Positions 25,635 through 35,238 of a stretch of DNA of 64,000 nucleotides are shown in pieces (position 1 is the stretch's first letter; every line of letters starts with the position of its first letter). The notes under the pieces are model-generated. The model saw nothing but the letters and a program-made list of their open reading frames with translations, did no database searches and was not told where the DNA came from. Position numbers and translations under genes: made by a program. This DNA is from Deltaproteobacteria bacterium. Lineage in GTDB: Bacteria; Myxococcota_A; UBA796; SXON01. The stretch is taken from contig BJHF01000005.1 in assembly GCA_014191855.1 (NCBI GenBank), positions 48,941 to 112,940 on the forward strand, given 5' to 3'.

Positions 25635-27138
25635 GGCGCTTCCCGCGCTGGATCGCGTCGAAGTCGGCGCACGAGCAGCCGGCGAGGAACATCGCCTGGG
25701 CGGCGAGCTCGCCCTCGCTGATGATGCTGATGCCGTCGGGGCACTCGGCGATGCCGCGCGCAGCGAACACCTCGGCGCGTACGGACTCGTCGCCCAGCAC
25801 GAGGCGCGCCGAGATGGCCTCAACGCGTCGATCCTTTTCCTTCACGGCGGAAAGTCGCCCGAGCGCGGCGTGGCGCGCTGGCGCCGGGGTTCGCGCCAAC
25901 AGCGCGAGGATCGTGCCCTGCGGATCGCGGCGCCCGAGCAGCGTGGCCTCATAGCGGAGGTAGGCGTCGACGAGGATGTCGGCTTCGCTGCTGGTCGGGG
26001 AGAGGTCCGCCACCTCGGCGAGGCGATCGATGGTGGGGCCCACCTCCTCCGCGTTGAGCAGATGCGCGAACAGGGCGGCGCGATCGGCGGAATCGTTGGG
26101 GTCGAGGTACGGAACGAGGCGCACGGCCGCGTCGGGGTCGGAGTCGATCAGCGCTCGAACGGCAACGGCGCTCGCGGGGGCGCCGGCGGCGCGCGCGATG
26201 AGCGTGCGCCTGGTTTCACGGGGGCAATCCTGGGCCGCCGCGAGGAGCAGCGCGTGGGCGCCAGGCACTTCTGCGGAGAGGTGGTGAACGTCGTCCGTGC
26301 GCGCCATCGACGCGTCGGCGCACACCGGGCGAACCAAGGCCGCGGCGAACTGGGGCGCCTGGGTTGAGCCCGGGGTTTCCAGGGCGCAGGTCAGCCCCCG
26401 GGCGGAGAGCTCGGGCTCCGCGATGGGAGCGATCGCGCCGAGCGCGGTCAGTCGGAGCGTGAGCGCTTCTCCCTCCAGCGGCCCACCGCAAATGGAGGTC
26501 AGCACCTGGAGGCGGGCTTCCGCTTCGTCGGGTTTGGGCAACCACTCGGCGAGCAAGGTCAGACCCTCGATGCCGAGCGCACCGACCGCCTCCGTCAGCA
26601 GCTCTGCGTGCCGACCGCTCCGACCCTCAAGCGCGGCGCGGTATGCGGCGACGAGGTCGAGCTGCGATTGCACGGTTGTCGGCGCAAATTCGCCCGCTTG
26701 TCCGTCCGCGCCGAGGGGGGCGCGCGCCCCCTCGACCACCAGGCGGCGTCCGAGCTCGGGCAAGTCGAGCAGCCGTGCCGCGCGGGCCACCCCACCCTCT
26801 CGGCGCTCGGCCCACAAAAGGTCTCCGTCGGGCTCCCACTCGCCGTGAATGGTGGCGCCGGTCGCTTCCGCGATGTCGATGACGTCCACCTGTGGCGGAA
26901 ACGCGACCTCCCACACGAGTACGGGAAGGAGCACCAGGCATACGGGAGAGTGTCCGCACGCCCCCCCGCCGCTCGCACGTGTTTCGCGCGCCACCACCAC
27001 GGTAACGGTCGGGGGCGCATGCAGGGCCTTCGCCTCCTGCACCGTCGAGGGCACGGCCAGCACGGTTTCGGTGGGCGCGCTCCCGCAGCAACACCCGTAC
27101 AAGCCCAGCAACAGGCTTGTCCGTGCGGTCGGGTTCAC
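25606..27138 (-). CDS. Putative lipoprotein with HEAT-like helical repeats
   Basis: A 510-residue protein. The signal [13 protein letters not shown] ends in a lipobox-like site followed by two more Cys. After a hydrophobic segment ([17 protein letters not shown]) the body is Ala/Leu/Glu-rich with repeated helical pairs resembling HEAT repeats ([40 protein letters not shown]). No enzymatic motif is seen. The GTG start overlaps the stop of the SRPBCC gene (GTGA), indicating translational coupling. It overlaps pgk by 29 nt at the 3' end. Confidence 0.7.
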   Translation of the reverse strand: MNPTARTSLLLGLYGCCCGSAPTETVLAVPSTVQEAKALHAPPTVTVVVARETRASGGGACGHSPVCLVLLPVLVWEVAFPPQVDVIDIAEATGATIHGEWEPDGDLLWAERREGGVARAARLLDLPELGRRLVVEGARAPLGADGQAGEFAPTTVQSQLDLVAAYRAALEGRSGRHAELLTEAVGALGIEGLTLLAEWLPKPDEAEARLQVLTSICGGPLEGEALTLRLTALGAIAPIAEPELSARGLTCALETPGSTQAPQFAAALVRPVCADASMARTDDVHHLSAEVPGAHALLLAAAQDCPRETRRTLIARAAGAPASAVAVRALIDSDPDAAVRLVPYLDPNDSADRAALFAHLLNAEEVGPTIDRLAEVADLSPTSSEADILVDAYLRYEATLLGRRDPQGTILALLARTPAPARHAALGRLSAVKEKDRRVEAISARLVLGDESVRAEVFAARGIAECPDGISIISEGELAAQAMFLAGCSCADFDAIQRGKRPTSPCSGSP

Positions 27139-28463
27139 GGCTCCGCTTCCCAACGGATGGGGCAGGTGCCGCCCTCCCAGAGGAGCCGCCCGGTGCCCGG
27201 GGCCACGGCCCAGGCGTGATCCGCCGCGCAGAACACCTCGAATCCCTGGCGTGCGTACACCCGCATGGGCGTGGCATCCGGGAGCCCTTCCGTATGTTCC
27301 CATCGGCCCTCCACGATTTTCCAGGAGTAGGCCCGCGCGGCGCCGTCGTCGCCCTGACCCGCGCAGGTCGTTGGGGTGTCGCCGGCGTAGCTGAGGATCC
27401 GGGGCGGGTCCGGAGTCCACAGCGCCGGGTCAACGCCCGCCTTGGCGCCTGGGGCGCCCGGGTTCCCGGTGAAGTTCCACGTCAGGCAGACCACCGCATT
27501 GTGGCCGGCGACCGTGGCTTCGCGCACCCCCTCGTACACCCATTGCCCGTCGACGCGCTCGGCGGCGGTCTGCGCCGTGGCCACCAGGTTCGTCTCCCGC
27601 CACCACATCGCATCCAGCGGCGCGCTCGGAATCGGGACGGGGTACGCCGCATGGATATGCAAGTCTCCAACCCAGGCCTCCGTCGTATCCCAGAACACGA
27701 AGCGGTCCTTCCAGGTGTTCCAAGCAACCGAATTGCCCGCGGGACAGCGGCCCGGGAAACGGAGCACCTCCACCGGGTCCGCGCCCGCGCCCGGTCGGGT
27801 GCGCCACAGCACACAGGCGCCGGCTTCGGCGACGAACCAGGCCACATCCTCCTGGATCAGGGCCTGCTCCTCCGCCAGGCGGCGCGCCTCCTCCAGCTCT
27901 CGAAGGTGAATCCCGTGGTACACCTCGACGAGCGGCTTGAGCGTCGCAAGGCCGTGGTCGAAGTCCATACCGAATTTCGCCTCCAGGTCGATGTATAAAC
28001 CGGCGAACTTGGCTCGAAAGTCGTTCTGCTGGGTATAGGTCCAGGTCAACTTCGTGGAGCTCGCACCCTCTCCCGTTGGCTCCACCTCAAAGGTGGACCG
28101 ACCCGCGGCGGTGAACGGCTCAAAGAGTTCCAGGCGTTCGATTTGGCCTTTTGTGGGATCAACGGAGAGAACCGTCACTTTGCCGTGCCCACCGAGTCCG
28201 GCTCCGGTCCACTCGGCGCACGCGCCCTCGCCCGAGCGAGCCTCCGAGCACGGCGCCGTCGTCACGCCGTCGGCTGCCTGCCAGGGGCTCCACGCGCTCC
28301 TGCGATCGAGGTTGCTGACGTAGCCAAACACCTCTTCGGGCGTGGCCTCGATGACGACGGACCTCCGCACGACGGTTGAGCCGGGTCGCGACGTCACGAT
28401 CAGGATAAACCCGGATGCTGCGATCAGGAGTGCGCCTCCGGCAACGCGCAGAGTCTTCTTCAT
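27135..28463 (-). CDS. Membrane-anchored SRPBCC-domain protein
   Basis: A 442-residue protein. It has one N-terminal TM segment (VAGGALLIAASGFILIVTS) and then a SRPBCC/START-like domain: RRSVVIEATPEEVFGYVSNL, RSAWSPW, then the beta strands TFEVEPTGEGASSTKLTWTY. From about residue 190 there is a 250-residue C-terminal region rich in Trp and Cys that I do not recognise. The family binds hydrophobic ligands. The ATG has AAGG upstream. It is coupled to the HEAT-like lipoprotein downstream. Confidence 0.75.
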   Translation of the reverse strand: MKKTLRVAGGALLIAASGFILIVTSRPGSTVVRRSVVIEATPEEVFGYVSNLDRRSAWSPWQAADGVTTAPCSEARSGEGACAEWTGAGLGGHGKVTVLSVDPTKGQIERLELFEPFTAAGRSTFEVEPTGEGASSTKLTWTYTQQNDFRAKFAGLYIDLEAKFGMDFDHGLATLKPLVEVYHGIHLRELEEARRLAEEQALIQEDVAWFVAEAGACVLWRTRPGAGADPVEVLRFPGRCPAGNSVAWNTWKDRFVFWDTTEAWVGDLHIHAAYPVPIPSAPLDAMWWRETNLVATAQTAAERVDGQWVYEGVREATVAGHNAVVCLTWNFTGNPGAPGAKAGVDPALWTPDPPRILSYAGDTPTTCAGQGDDGAARAYSWKIVEGRWEHTEGLPDATPMRVYARQGFEVFCAADHAWAVAPGTGRLLWEGGTCPIRWEAEP

Positions 28464-28476
28464 GCGAACCTTGGGA

Positions 28477-28502
28477 CCCGAACCCGTTATCGCGTTCGGG
28501 TT
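28477..28502. promoter_or_regulatory. Palindromic element between divergent genes
   Basis: CCCGAA (28477-28482) mirrors TTCGGG (28495-28500), and the nested AACCCG/CGGGTT (28481-28486, 28497-28502) mirror each other too. It lies in the 51-nt gap between the divergent SRPBCC and mini-lipoprotein genes, so it may be an operator. The evidence is symmetry only. Confidence 0.3.
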
Positions 28503-28514
28503 ACACGCTCGTGG

Positions 28515-28763
28515 ATGCGCGTGCTCCTCTTCGCCCTCGCCGGCTGCGACCTGGTGCCCGACGTGTACACGGCCGACGGCGACCGGCCGTGCGATCCGCG
28601 TTCGGCGTTCTATGAGGATGTCGACGGGGACGGGGCGGGAAATCCGAAGTCGGTTTACATCGGCTGCTCGGCGCCTTCCGGCTACGTCGCCAACGCCGAC
28701 GATTGTGACGATTTGGAGCCTGATTTTGCGTCCGACTGCGGTCTGGGCGATAGCGGAGTGTAG
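28515..28763 (+). CDS. Small lipoprotein with MopE-like Asp-rich motif
   Basis: An 82-residue protein. The signal RVLLFALAGC ends in a lipobox. The mature part has one calcium-type unit (YEDVDGDGAGNPKSVYIGC, NADDCDDLEPDF), the same motif as in the larger lipoproteins at 5582 and 9617. It is essentially a single repeat on a lipid anchor. It begins 51 nt from the divergent SRPBCC gene and ends 6 nt before plsB. Confidence 0.7.
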   Translation: MRVLLFALAGCDLVPDVYTADGDRPCDPRSAFYEDVDGDGAGNPKSVYIGCSAPSGYVANADDCDDLEPDFASDCGLGDSGV

Positions 28764-28769
28764 GCGCGG

Positions 28770-31286
28770 ATGAGCGCGCTCGTCGCGACGCCCCACTCGT
28801 CCGCCATGCTCCCCGTGCAGGGGCCGCTGTACTGGCTGAGCGGGCTGCCCTGGTTTCTCCGGCGGTTGCGGCTGGAAGATCACAGCGCCGAGCGCATCCG
28901 TCGTGCCGCGGAGCGCGGGCCGATCGTGTACGCGTTGCACACGCGCTCGCATGTAGACTGGCTGGCGCTCAAGAGCGTGCTGAGTGAACGCCGCTTGCCG
29001 CTACCGGGGTTCACCGCCGATTTTGACGCCAGGCGTTGGTTTCCGTTCGGCCTGCTCGGGCGCCTGTTTGGCGCGCCCGATCGCAGCGCGCCCGACCAGC
29101 TTCCCGACGTGATCGCCGCCGGACAAACGACGTGCGTGTTCCTGAGTACGCCATGGGACGTGCGGGAGCTCATCGGGCTCGCGCCCCCTGTCGACGACAT
29201 CGTGCCCCACCTCGTCGCCGCTCAAGCGAGGAGCGAGCGCCCGATCCAGGTGCTGCCGGTCGTGGTGATCTGGGATCGGTCTCCGGAGCCGGCGCGCACC
29301 GAGGTTGGGCGCTTCTTGCTTGGGACGGAGGATTCCCCTGGGCCGGCCGGCAAGCTCTTCGCCCTGGCGCAGAGCCAGGGGCACGCGTTGGTGCAGGTGG
29401 GTGAGCCGATCGCGTTGCCCGAATGGACGGCGCGGTTTTCGGATGAGCCCCCGGCCAAGCGCGATCGGCGTCTTCGCCTCGTGTTACGTCGGTTCTTGTA
29501 TCGTGAGGCCCGGGTGGTTCGTGGCCCACGGGCGCGGCCCCGTGGCTTCGTGCGCCGCCAGGTGCTGGAGAGCCGCGAGGTACGGGAGCTGATCCAGCGC
29601 GAGTCGCAGGCTACTGGGCGCACGCCCTCGGAGGTGCTGGAGAAGGTAGCCAGCTCGTTCGACAGGATTGCAGCGCAATTCTCGTTCCCGATGGTGCGTC
29701 TGGCCGGGTGGATGTGCTGGCAGATCTGGAACCGGATCTACAGCGGGATCGACGTGCGGGAGGCGGACCTTGAGCGCATCCGGTCGGCGCTCCGCGATGG
29801 GACGCCCATCCTCGTCCCCTGCCATCGCAGCCACCTCGACTACCTGCTGATCTCTTCGTTGTTGTTGTCGAAAGACATCGTCATCCCGCACATCGTCGCG
29901 GGGGACAACCTGGCGTTCTTTCCCATCGGCGCGTTCCTCCGGCGCTGTGGCGCCTTCTTCATCAAGCGCAGCTTTCAAGGCGATCGTATCTTCCCGGTGG
30001 TGTTCGAGCGGTACCTTCGCGAGCTGGTGCGAATGGAGGTTCCGGTCGAGTTCTTCATCGAGGGCGGGCGTTCGCGAACGGGAAAGCTGCTGCCCCCGAA
30101 GACGGGCGTGCTCGGGATGATCATGGATGCGGCCGTGGAGGCCCGCGAAGGTCGCGTCGTCACGTTCTTGCCGATCTACGTGGGATATGAGCAGATCGCC
30201 GAAGAGCGGGCCTACGCCCGGGAGCTCGCCGGGGCCCACAAAGAGAAGGAGTCGGTGGGTCAGTTGGCAAAAGCCGCCGCGGTGCTCCGGGAACGCTACG
30301 GCAAGGTGTACTTGCGCGTCGGCGAGCCGATCCGTGCCGACACCCTGGGCACCGCGGAGTCCTGGCGTGCGCTTCCCCGCAACAAACGCGACGAAGCATT
30401 GATGGGGTTGGGGGAGCGCATTCTCCATCGGATCAACGGCGAAGCGGTGCTGCTGCCGACGGCGCTCGTTGCCCTGGCGGTGCTGGCCCATCCCCGCCGG
30501 GGCGTACGTCGGGTGGAGCTACGGGCCCGGGTGGAGCGGCTGCGGGCGTTCTTGAAGGTGGCGGGCGTGCGGGAGGGCGGCGGGGTTGAACATGTGGACG
30601 GGATCCTCGACGAGGCCATCGCGCGCTTCGTGGCAGGCCGCATGCTCAGCGAGGTGAAAGAGGGGGTTGAAACAGTGTACATCGTCGCTCCCGATCGCCG
30701 GGTCACGATGGAGTACTACAAGAACGCGGTGGTGCACGCCTTCGCGCCGGCGGCGTTCTTCGCGGCCGCCGTCCGCGCGCTGGGCTCCGATGAGATTGAT
30801 CGGGCGCAGGTGAGCGGGCTCTTCACCACCCAGCAGTTCCTGCTCCGATACGAGTTCATCCTCGATCCGGACGCCGACGCGACGGAGCTGGAGCGCCGCG
30901 CGGTGGAGGCGCTCGTGGCCTACGGCGCGCTGGAAGTGAGGGATGAACGGGTAATCGTGAAGGATCGCGCTCGGGTGGGGGAGATCGCCAACCTCATCGC
31001 GAACTTCCTGGAGTCCTACCTGTTGTTGCTGCTCACCGCGAAGGATGGGCGGTCCACTTGGAAATCCCTGCCGGTGGACGCGCTGGCGCGTGGCCGGACG
31101 ATGCTTGCGGCGGATGAACTCCAGCGCCCCGAGTCGTTGAACCTCGTGAACTTGCAGAACGCGGCCAAGGCGCTGCGAGAGGATAGCGCCGTGAGGGTGG
31201 CGCCGGACGGCGGAGTGACCGTGGACGAAGAGACGGCCCGCGGCTACCGCGACGACCTGGTGCTGCTCCTGGCCCGGGGCGCATAG
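28770..31286 (+). CDS. plsB: Glycerol-3-phosphate 1-O-acyltransferase PlsB
   Basis: PlsB acylates glycerol-3-phosphate at position 1, the first step of phospholipid synthesis. The 838-residue length is near that of E. coli PlsB. The catalytic HX4D motif is CHRSHLDYLL near residue 352. Block II is GAFFIKRSF, block III FFIEGGRSRTGKLLPPK, and block IV VTFLPIYVGYEQIAEE. The N-terminal part carries a second, imperfect acyltransferase-like stretch (HTRSHVDWLALK, His57-Asp63). The C-terminal domain of about 300 residues is typical of PlsB. gpsA in this window makes its substrate. Confidence 0.95.
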   Translation: MSALVATPHSSAMLPVQGPLYWLSGLPWFLRRLRLEDHSAERIRRAAERGPIVYALHTRSHVDWLALKSVLSERRLPLPGFTADFDARRWFPFGLLGRLFGAPDRSAPDQLPDVIAAGQTTCVFLSTPWDVRELIGLAPPVDDIVPHLVAAQARSERPIQVLPVVVIWDRSPEPARTEVGRFLLGTEDSPGPAGKLFALAQSQGHALVQVGEPIALPEWTARFSDEPPAKRDRRLRLVLRRFLYREARVVRGPRARPRGFVRRQVLESREVRELIQRESQATGRTPSEVLEKVASSFDRIAAQFSFPMVRLAGWMCWQIWNRIYSGIDVREADLERIRSALRDGTPILVPCHRSHLDYLLISSLLLSKDIVIPHIVAGDNLAFFPIGAFLRRCGAFFIKRSFQGDRIFPVVFERYLRELVRMEVPVEFFIEGGRSRTGKLLPPKTGVLGMIMDAAVEAREGRVVTFLPIYVGYEQIAEERAYARELAGAHKEKESVGQLAKAAAVLRERYGKVYLRVGEPIRADTLGTAESWRALPRNKRDEALMGLGERILHRINGEAVLLPTALVALAVLAHPRRGVRRVELRARVERLRAFLKVAGVREGGGVEHVDGILDEAIARFVAGRMLSEVKEGVETVYIVAPDRRVTMEYYKNAVVHAFAPAAFFAAAVRALGSDEIDRAQVSGLFTTQQFLLRYEFILDPDADATELERRAVEALVAYGALEVRDERVIVKDRARVGEIANLIANFLESYLLLLLTAKDGRSTWKSLPVDALARGRTMLAADELQRPESLNLVNLQNAAKALREDSAVRVAPDGGVTVDEETARGYRDDLVLLLARGA

Positions 31287-31664
31287 GTGGCGGTTGACGA
31301 TCTGTTCAGCGGCTCCGGCAGCACCGAGCCGGTGAGTCCAATTCCCCGCCTGCGGCGGTGGTTGTTGGTGACGAGTGGCCTCGTCGTCGCCGGGCCTTGT
31401 TGCTGCACGGGACCGCTGGGCGCGCTCCTCGCGATCTGGCTGTGGGCGCGCGCGGGGGATGAAATGAAGCGGGCCGAGCTCGGCTTGTACCCCGAAGGCG
31501 TCGGGCGTGGGGCGCGGAGCGTGCGCCAGCAGGCGTTCGCCCTCATGTCCGCGTCCTCCATCAGTCTGTGCCTTCAGACTGTATTTTTTTCGTTCTACCA
31601 GTCGGCGGCCATGTGGGTTGCCCAAACCGCGATGGAGCTCTACCTGAGCTTCAGTACGCCGTAG
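31287..31664 (+). CDS. Small membrane protein, unknown
   Basis: A 125-residue protein that begins at a GTG directly after the plsB stop, so it is probably co-translated. It has a hydrophobic segment with a CCC triplet (LLVTSGLVVAGPCCCTGPLG), then LGALLAIWLWARAG, and a weaker hydrophobic segment near the C-terminus. No family is recognised. The link to plsB suggests the membrane as its site. Confidence that it is a gene rests on the tight junction and codon pattern. Confidence 0.6.
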   Translation: MAVDDLFSGSGSTEPVSPIPRLRRWLLVTSGLVVAGPCCCTGPLGALLAIWLWARAGDEMKRAELGLYPEGVGRGARSVRQQAFALMSASSISLCLQTVFFSFYQSAAMWVAQTAMELYLSFSTP

Positions 31665-31667
31665 CGA

Positions 31668-32084
31668 TCACGCCTCCCCGTCTTCGTCCTCCGGCTCCCG
31701 TGGCCGGAACGCCACGACCACCGGGATCAAGCCCACCAGCAGGAGCCCGATCGTGCTGAACAAGCCGAAGTGCAGGGGGATCTCCCCTTCGGCGAGCCCG
31801 ACCGCGCGCAGCTCGTCGGCGACACTCGGATCCGCCGCGCGGATGGCCGACTCCACCATCGCAACGTTCATTTGCCAGCCGACTACGCCGAGCCCGAGCG
31901 GAACGAGCGTGCCCAGGAGCAAACACACGGCGGCGGCCTTCCCGGCGTAGTGGGCGTTGCCGCGCCGCAGGAGCAGCGCCGCGAGCAGCGCGGGCACCCA
32001 AACCGCGCAGCAGCAGCCATCACTCAGCAGCACCCCAAACATGCTGACGCCCCCCTCACGGAAGGCGGAGACCACTGAGTCCAT
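31668..32084 (-). CDS. Small membrane protein, weakly TolQ/ExbB-like
   Basis: A 138-residue protein with three hydrophobic segments (VWVPALLAALLL, AAAVCLLLGTLVPLGLGVVG, FSTIGLLLVGLIPVVVAF). The opening MDSVVSAFREGGVSMFGVLL resembles the first residues of MotA/TolQ/ExbB proteins, and VADELRAVGLAEGEIPLHFG recalls their helix-turn region. It is far shorter than the family. A CCC triplet (DGCCCAVW) echoes that of the convergent neighbour ending at 31664, only 3 nt away. Function unknown. Confidence 0.55.
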   Translation of the reverse strand: MDSVVSAFREGGVSMFGVLLSDGCCCAVWVPALLAALLLRRGNAHYAGKAAAVCLLLGTLVPLGLGVVGWQMNVAMVESAIRAADPSVADELRAVGLAEGEIPLHFGLFSTIGLLLVGLIPVVVAFRPREPEDEDGEA

Positions 32085-32105
32085 GCGACAGGTTATCTCG
32101 CAGGG

Positions 32106-33098
32106 ATGGAACCGGTGCCGGTGCTCGTGGGGGTGGAGGGTGCGCTTGTCGGGCGTAGCTTTGAGGTCACGACGACGGGGCTGCGGCTGGGGCGCGAGCC
32201 TGGCAACGAAGTGTGGCTCGACGATGCGGGCGTGAGTCGCCAACATGCCAGGGTGATTCTACACAATGGCGCCGTTTGGGTGCAGGACGCTGGCTCCCGC
32301 AACGGCGTGTTTGTGAACGGCGAGCGCGTGGCCGACCATCGAACGATGAAGCCGGGCGACAAGGTGGCCGTGGGGGTACATGCCTTCGAATTGCGGTTGT
32401 CGGCCCCCGGAGCGGCGTCTTCGCCGCCCAAGCCTGCCGCCCCGCCGAAGCATCGGGCGGATGCGCGTACGACCTTCGTGGAAGATCCTTCGGCCGCCGC
32501 GCCGCGCCGCTGGGTGTGGTGGCCTTTCGCGCTCGCCCTGTTCTTTGTCGTCGGGTGTATCGGCTGTTTCGGCGTGTATGGCTGGATGCACCCCCATGAT
32601 GGCCCGGATGCGTCGGCGTCGGCGCCAGCGTGGTCGCTCAGCACCGTCGTTCCGACCGAAGGCGGCGCGGCTCCGGTCGCCCCCGCGCCCTCGGTCAGCG
32701 ACGCGCTGGCGGTGGCGGCCGGCGCGGATGCGGAGGCTCAACGGGCCAAACTCCCGGATGCCCCGGCGGGCACCACGGCGGCGGAGCTGGTGGAGCGCGC
32801 GAACGTGTCGTACGAAACCGGTCGACTCAACGATGCGCTCACCACCTACCAGATGGCGCTGAAGCTCGATCCGGCGTGCGCCATCTGTCAGGTGCGCATC
32901 GAGCGGCTCAACGGGGAGATCGCCGAAAAGGCGCAGGCGCAGCTCGACGCAGGCATGCGATACTGGGATCGGATGCAAGTTCCGGAGGCGGTGGCGGCGT
33001 GGGAAACGGTGGTCCTTCTGGTGCCCAACCCGGACGACCCGCTCCATCAGCGGGCGGTCGAGTCCTTGGCCAAGGCCAAGGGGCAGCCCCCGAAGTGA
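32106..33098 (+). CDS. FHA-domain membrane protein with TPR-like tail
   Basis: A 330-residue protein. The N-terminal FHA domain (about 5-98) has the phosphothreonine-binding signatures LRLGREPGNEVWL, VSRQHARVI and GSRNGVFVNG. A single TM segment at about residues 138-160 (WWPFALALFFVVGCIGC) and a Pro/Ala linker follow. A TPR-like pair lies near residues 220-255 (TAAELVERANVSYETGRLND, ALTTYQMALKLDPAC). The FHA domain faces the cytosol and the TPR the periplasm if the TM is single-pass. First gene of a three-gene operon; 7 nt before the next. Confidence 0.85.
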   Translation: MEPVPVLVGVEGALVGRSFEVTTTGLRLGREPGNEVWLDDAGVSRQHARVILHNGAVWVQDAGSRNGVFVNGERVADHRTMKPGDKVAVGVHAFELRLSAPGAASSPPKPAAPPKHRADARTTFVEDPSAAAPRRWVWWPFALALFFVVGCIGCFGVYGWMHPHDGPDASASAPAWSLSTVVPTEGGAAPVAPAPSVSDALAVAAGADAEAQRAKLPDAPAGTTAAELVERANVSYETGRLNDALTTYQMALKLDPACAICQVRIERLNGEIAEKAQAQLDAGMRYWDRMQVPEAVAAWETVVLLVPNPDDPLHQRAVESLAKAKGQPPK

Positions 33099-33105
33099 GG
33101 CCAGA

Positions 33106-35238
33106 TTGAGCCAGGTTGAGCTGCATATTTTGCGCGCGGGGCAGGCCGAGCGGCGGCTGCTCCTGCATCCTGGCATCGTGCACGTGGGTCGTGCGGAGGA
33201 CAACGAGGTGGTCCTCGCAGATGTCGGCGTTTCGCGGCGGCATGCGCGGATCGAGGTGATCGCCGGCGGCGGACTGGTGATCGAGGATCTGGGCAGCGGG
33301 AACGGAACCTGGTTCGGTGGCCATCAGGTAGTGCGGCAGGTGTTGGGCCACGGCGAGCAGGTGACGATCGACCCGTTCACCCTCCGGTTTGAGGTACAGG
33401 CCGGCGTCGATGCGCCGGAGGTAACCGACGGTCGCGACGAAACCGTGTTGCTCAAGCCGGCCGGCCTTGAGGCGATGCTCACCGTGGTGTCGGCGCACAA
33501 GATGCCGGTGCGCGAGTTCCCGCTGCCTGGCAGCGGCGTGATCACGCTGGGGCGCTCGGAGAAGAACGGGATCGTGCTGCCGGAACCGGCGTCGTCGCGG
33601 GTTCACGCGGAGATCGTCAGCGAAGGCTCGGGCTGGCTGTTGCGCGATTTTGGCTCGAGCAACGGCACGTTCGTGAACGCGCGCCGCGTGAAGGAGCGTC
33701 CGCTGGAGGACGGGGACCGTATCCGGATCGGCACGGTCGAGCTGCGGTTTTCGCTGATTCACCCAACGGAGGGGACGGAGCAGTTCGACGGCGCGCTGGT
33801 CAGCGCCCCCGGCGCGCGCACGCTCCCGCCGCCGCCACCTCCGCCGCCGGCCACCGCGGCGTTCGCGGCGCCGCAGCCGCCGCCCTCAGCGGCTCCCGCG
33901 TGGCCGGCGGCGGCCGTGTCGATCCCGGGTGACGGGGGCGGTTTTGAGCCGCCACCCGCATGGCCGGCGATCTCCCCCCCAGTCGCCGCTCCCGTGGGTG
34001 CCACGGAGCTGGACCTCCAGCCGAGCCACCGCAAGGCGAAGGCCCTGCCGCGCGCGGCGCGCCGCAGCTCAGGTGGCTTTTTTTCGCGGCCGATCAACCA
34101 GATCTCGCTCGGCGTGCTTGCGATCACGTTCGTGATGGTGGGCGGGAAGATCGCGAGCGACATCCTGGCCAGCTTCTTTCGCCCCAGCGCGGAAGTCGTC
34201 GCGAGCGCGCCGCCGGCCACTACCCCCGCCCTGCCCGCGCCTGTCGCGGGCGTTCCGGCAGCCGCGGACCCGCTCGTTCCCGCCGCTCCCTTGGCTCCCG
34301 CCGCTCCGCTCGCCGCGAGCGGCGGCGACCTGCCCGTGGAGCCCGGAGCCACGGATCCCATCATGGCCGAGGGGATGAAGGCGTTTGCGGAGGCACGCTA
34401 CTTTGACGCCGCGGGCTCCTTCTACCGCGTGCTGCAGATCGACCCGAACCACCGTGGCGCCAAACGCATGGGCTACGTCGCTTGCGAGTTCATCACGCTC
34501 GCCGAGGTGCGGGCCTCGTTGGTGCAGCGCACAACGACCGACGCGGCGCGGGCCGAGGCCAAGGCGGCCGCGCTCGCCGCCGTCGCGAAGGCTGAGGCCG
34601 GGGAGCTGTCGGTCCCCGACGCGCGGACGGTGGTCACCGAAGCGCTGACGGTGGCGCCCGACGATGCGGAGCTGCAGGCCGCGCTCACGACATTGGACAC
34701 CAAGCAGGCCTCCGTCGTACGCGCCGTTTCCGCGGGGCGCCAGGCCGCGCAAACTCGGGATCTCGACGCAAAGCTCGCCGCCGCGCAGGCCGACCTGGAC
34801 CGCGGCGCCCTGGCCAAGGCGGCGCGCGGCTTCGAAGCGGTGATGGCGGCCGATCCGTCGCGGGCAACGCCCCAGTATTACCAGGCCGAGGAGGGTATTC
34901 GCGGTGCGCGCGATCGCATGAAGGCGGACAGCAAGGCCTCCTGGAGCGAGGCCAACTCGGCGATCAAAGTTGGGGACTGGCTCACGGCGCGAAAGCGGCT
35001 CGACGATGTGGTGAAGATCAACCCATACGACGAGGCGGCTTCGGCCAAGCTCGCGGAAGCGCGGAAGCATCTCAAGGAGGATGCGAGCGAAATCTATAAA
35101 GAAGCTCGGGTTCTCGAGGACATGGGGCAGACCGAGAAGGCGCTCGCGCTCTACCACAAGGTGCAGCTTTACGTGGCGGACGACTCCGATTCGCTGTCGC
35201 AACGTGCCCAAACCCGGATGGATGGCTTGTTGCGATGA
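33106..35238 (+). CDS. Double-FHA membrane protein with C-terminal TPR region
   Basis: A 710-residue protein with a TTG start and GAGG upstream. FHA 1 (about 5-95) has VHVGRAEDNEVVL, VSRRHARIEV and GSGNGTWFGG. FHA 2 (about 128-225) has ITLGRSEKNGIVL, SSRVHAEIV and SSNGTFVN. A 90-residue Pro/Ala linker leads to one TM at about 330-350 (ISLGVLAITFVMVGGKIA). A long helical TPR-like region ends the protein (FAEARYFDAAGSFYRVLQID; GQTEKALALYHKVQL). It probably recruits phosphorylated partners. No Ser/Thr kinase lies in the window. Confidence 0.85.
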   Translation: MSQVELHILRAGQAERRLLLHPGIVHVGRAEDNEVVLADVGVSRRHARIEVIAGGGLVIEDLGSGNGTWFGGHQVVRQVLGHGEQVTIDPFTLRFEVQAGVDAPEVTDGRDETVLLKPAGLEAMLTVVSAHKMPVREFPLPGSGVITLGRSEKNGIVLPEPASSRVHAEIVSEGSGWLLRDFGSSNGTFVNARRVKERPLEDGDRIRIGTVELRFSLIHPTEGTEQFDGALVSAPGARTLPPPPPPPPATAAFAAPQPPPSAAPAWPAAAVSIPGDGGGFEPPPAWPAISPPVAAPVGATELDLQPSHRKAKALPRAARRSSGGFFSRPINQISLGVLAITFVMVGGKIASDILASFFRPSAEVVASAPPATTPALPAPVAGVPAAADPLVPAAPLAPAAPLAASGGDLPVEPGATDPIMAEGMKAFAEARYFDAAGSFYRVLQIDPNHRGAKRMGYVACEFITLAEVRASLVQRTTTDAARAEAKAAALAAVAKAEAGELSVPDARTVVTEALTVAPDDAELQAALTTLDTKQASVVRAVSAGRQAAQTRDLDAKLAAAQADLDRGALAKAARGFEAVMAADPSRATPQYYQAEEGIRGARDRMKADSKASWSEANSAIKVGDWLTARKRLDDVVKINPYDEAASAKLAEARKHLKEDASEIYKEARVLEDMGQTEKALALYHKVQLYVADDSDSLSQRAQTRMDGLLR

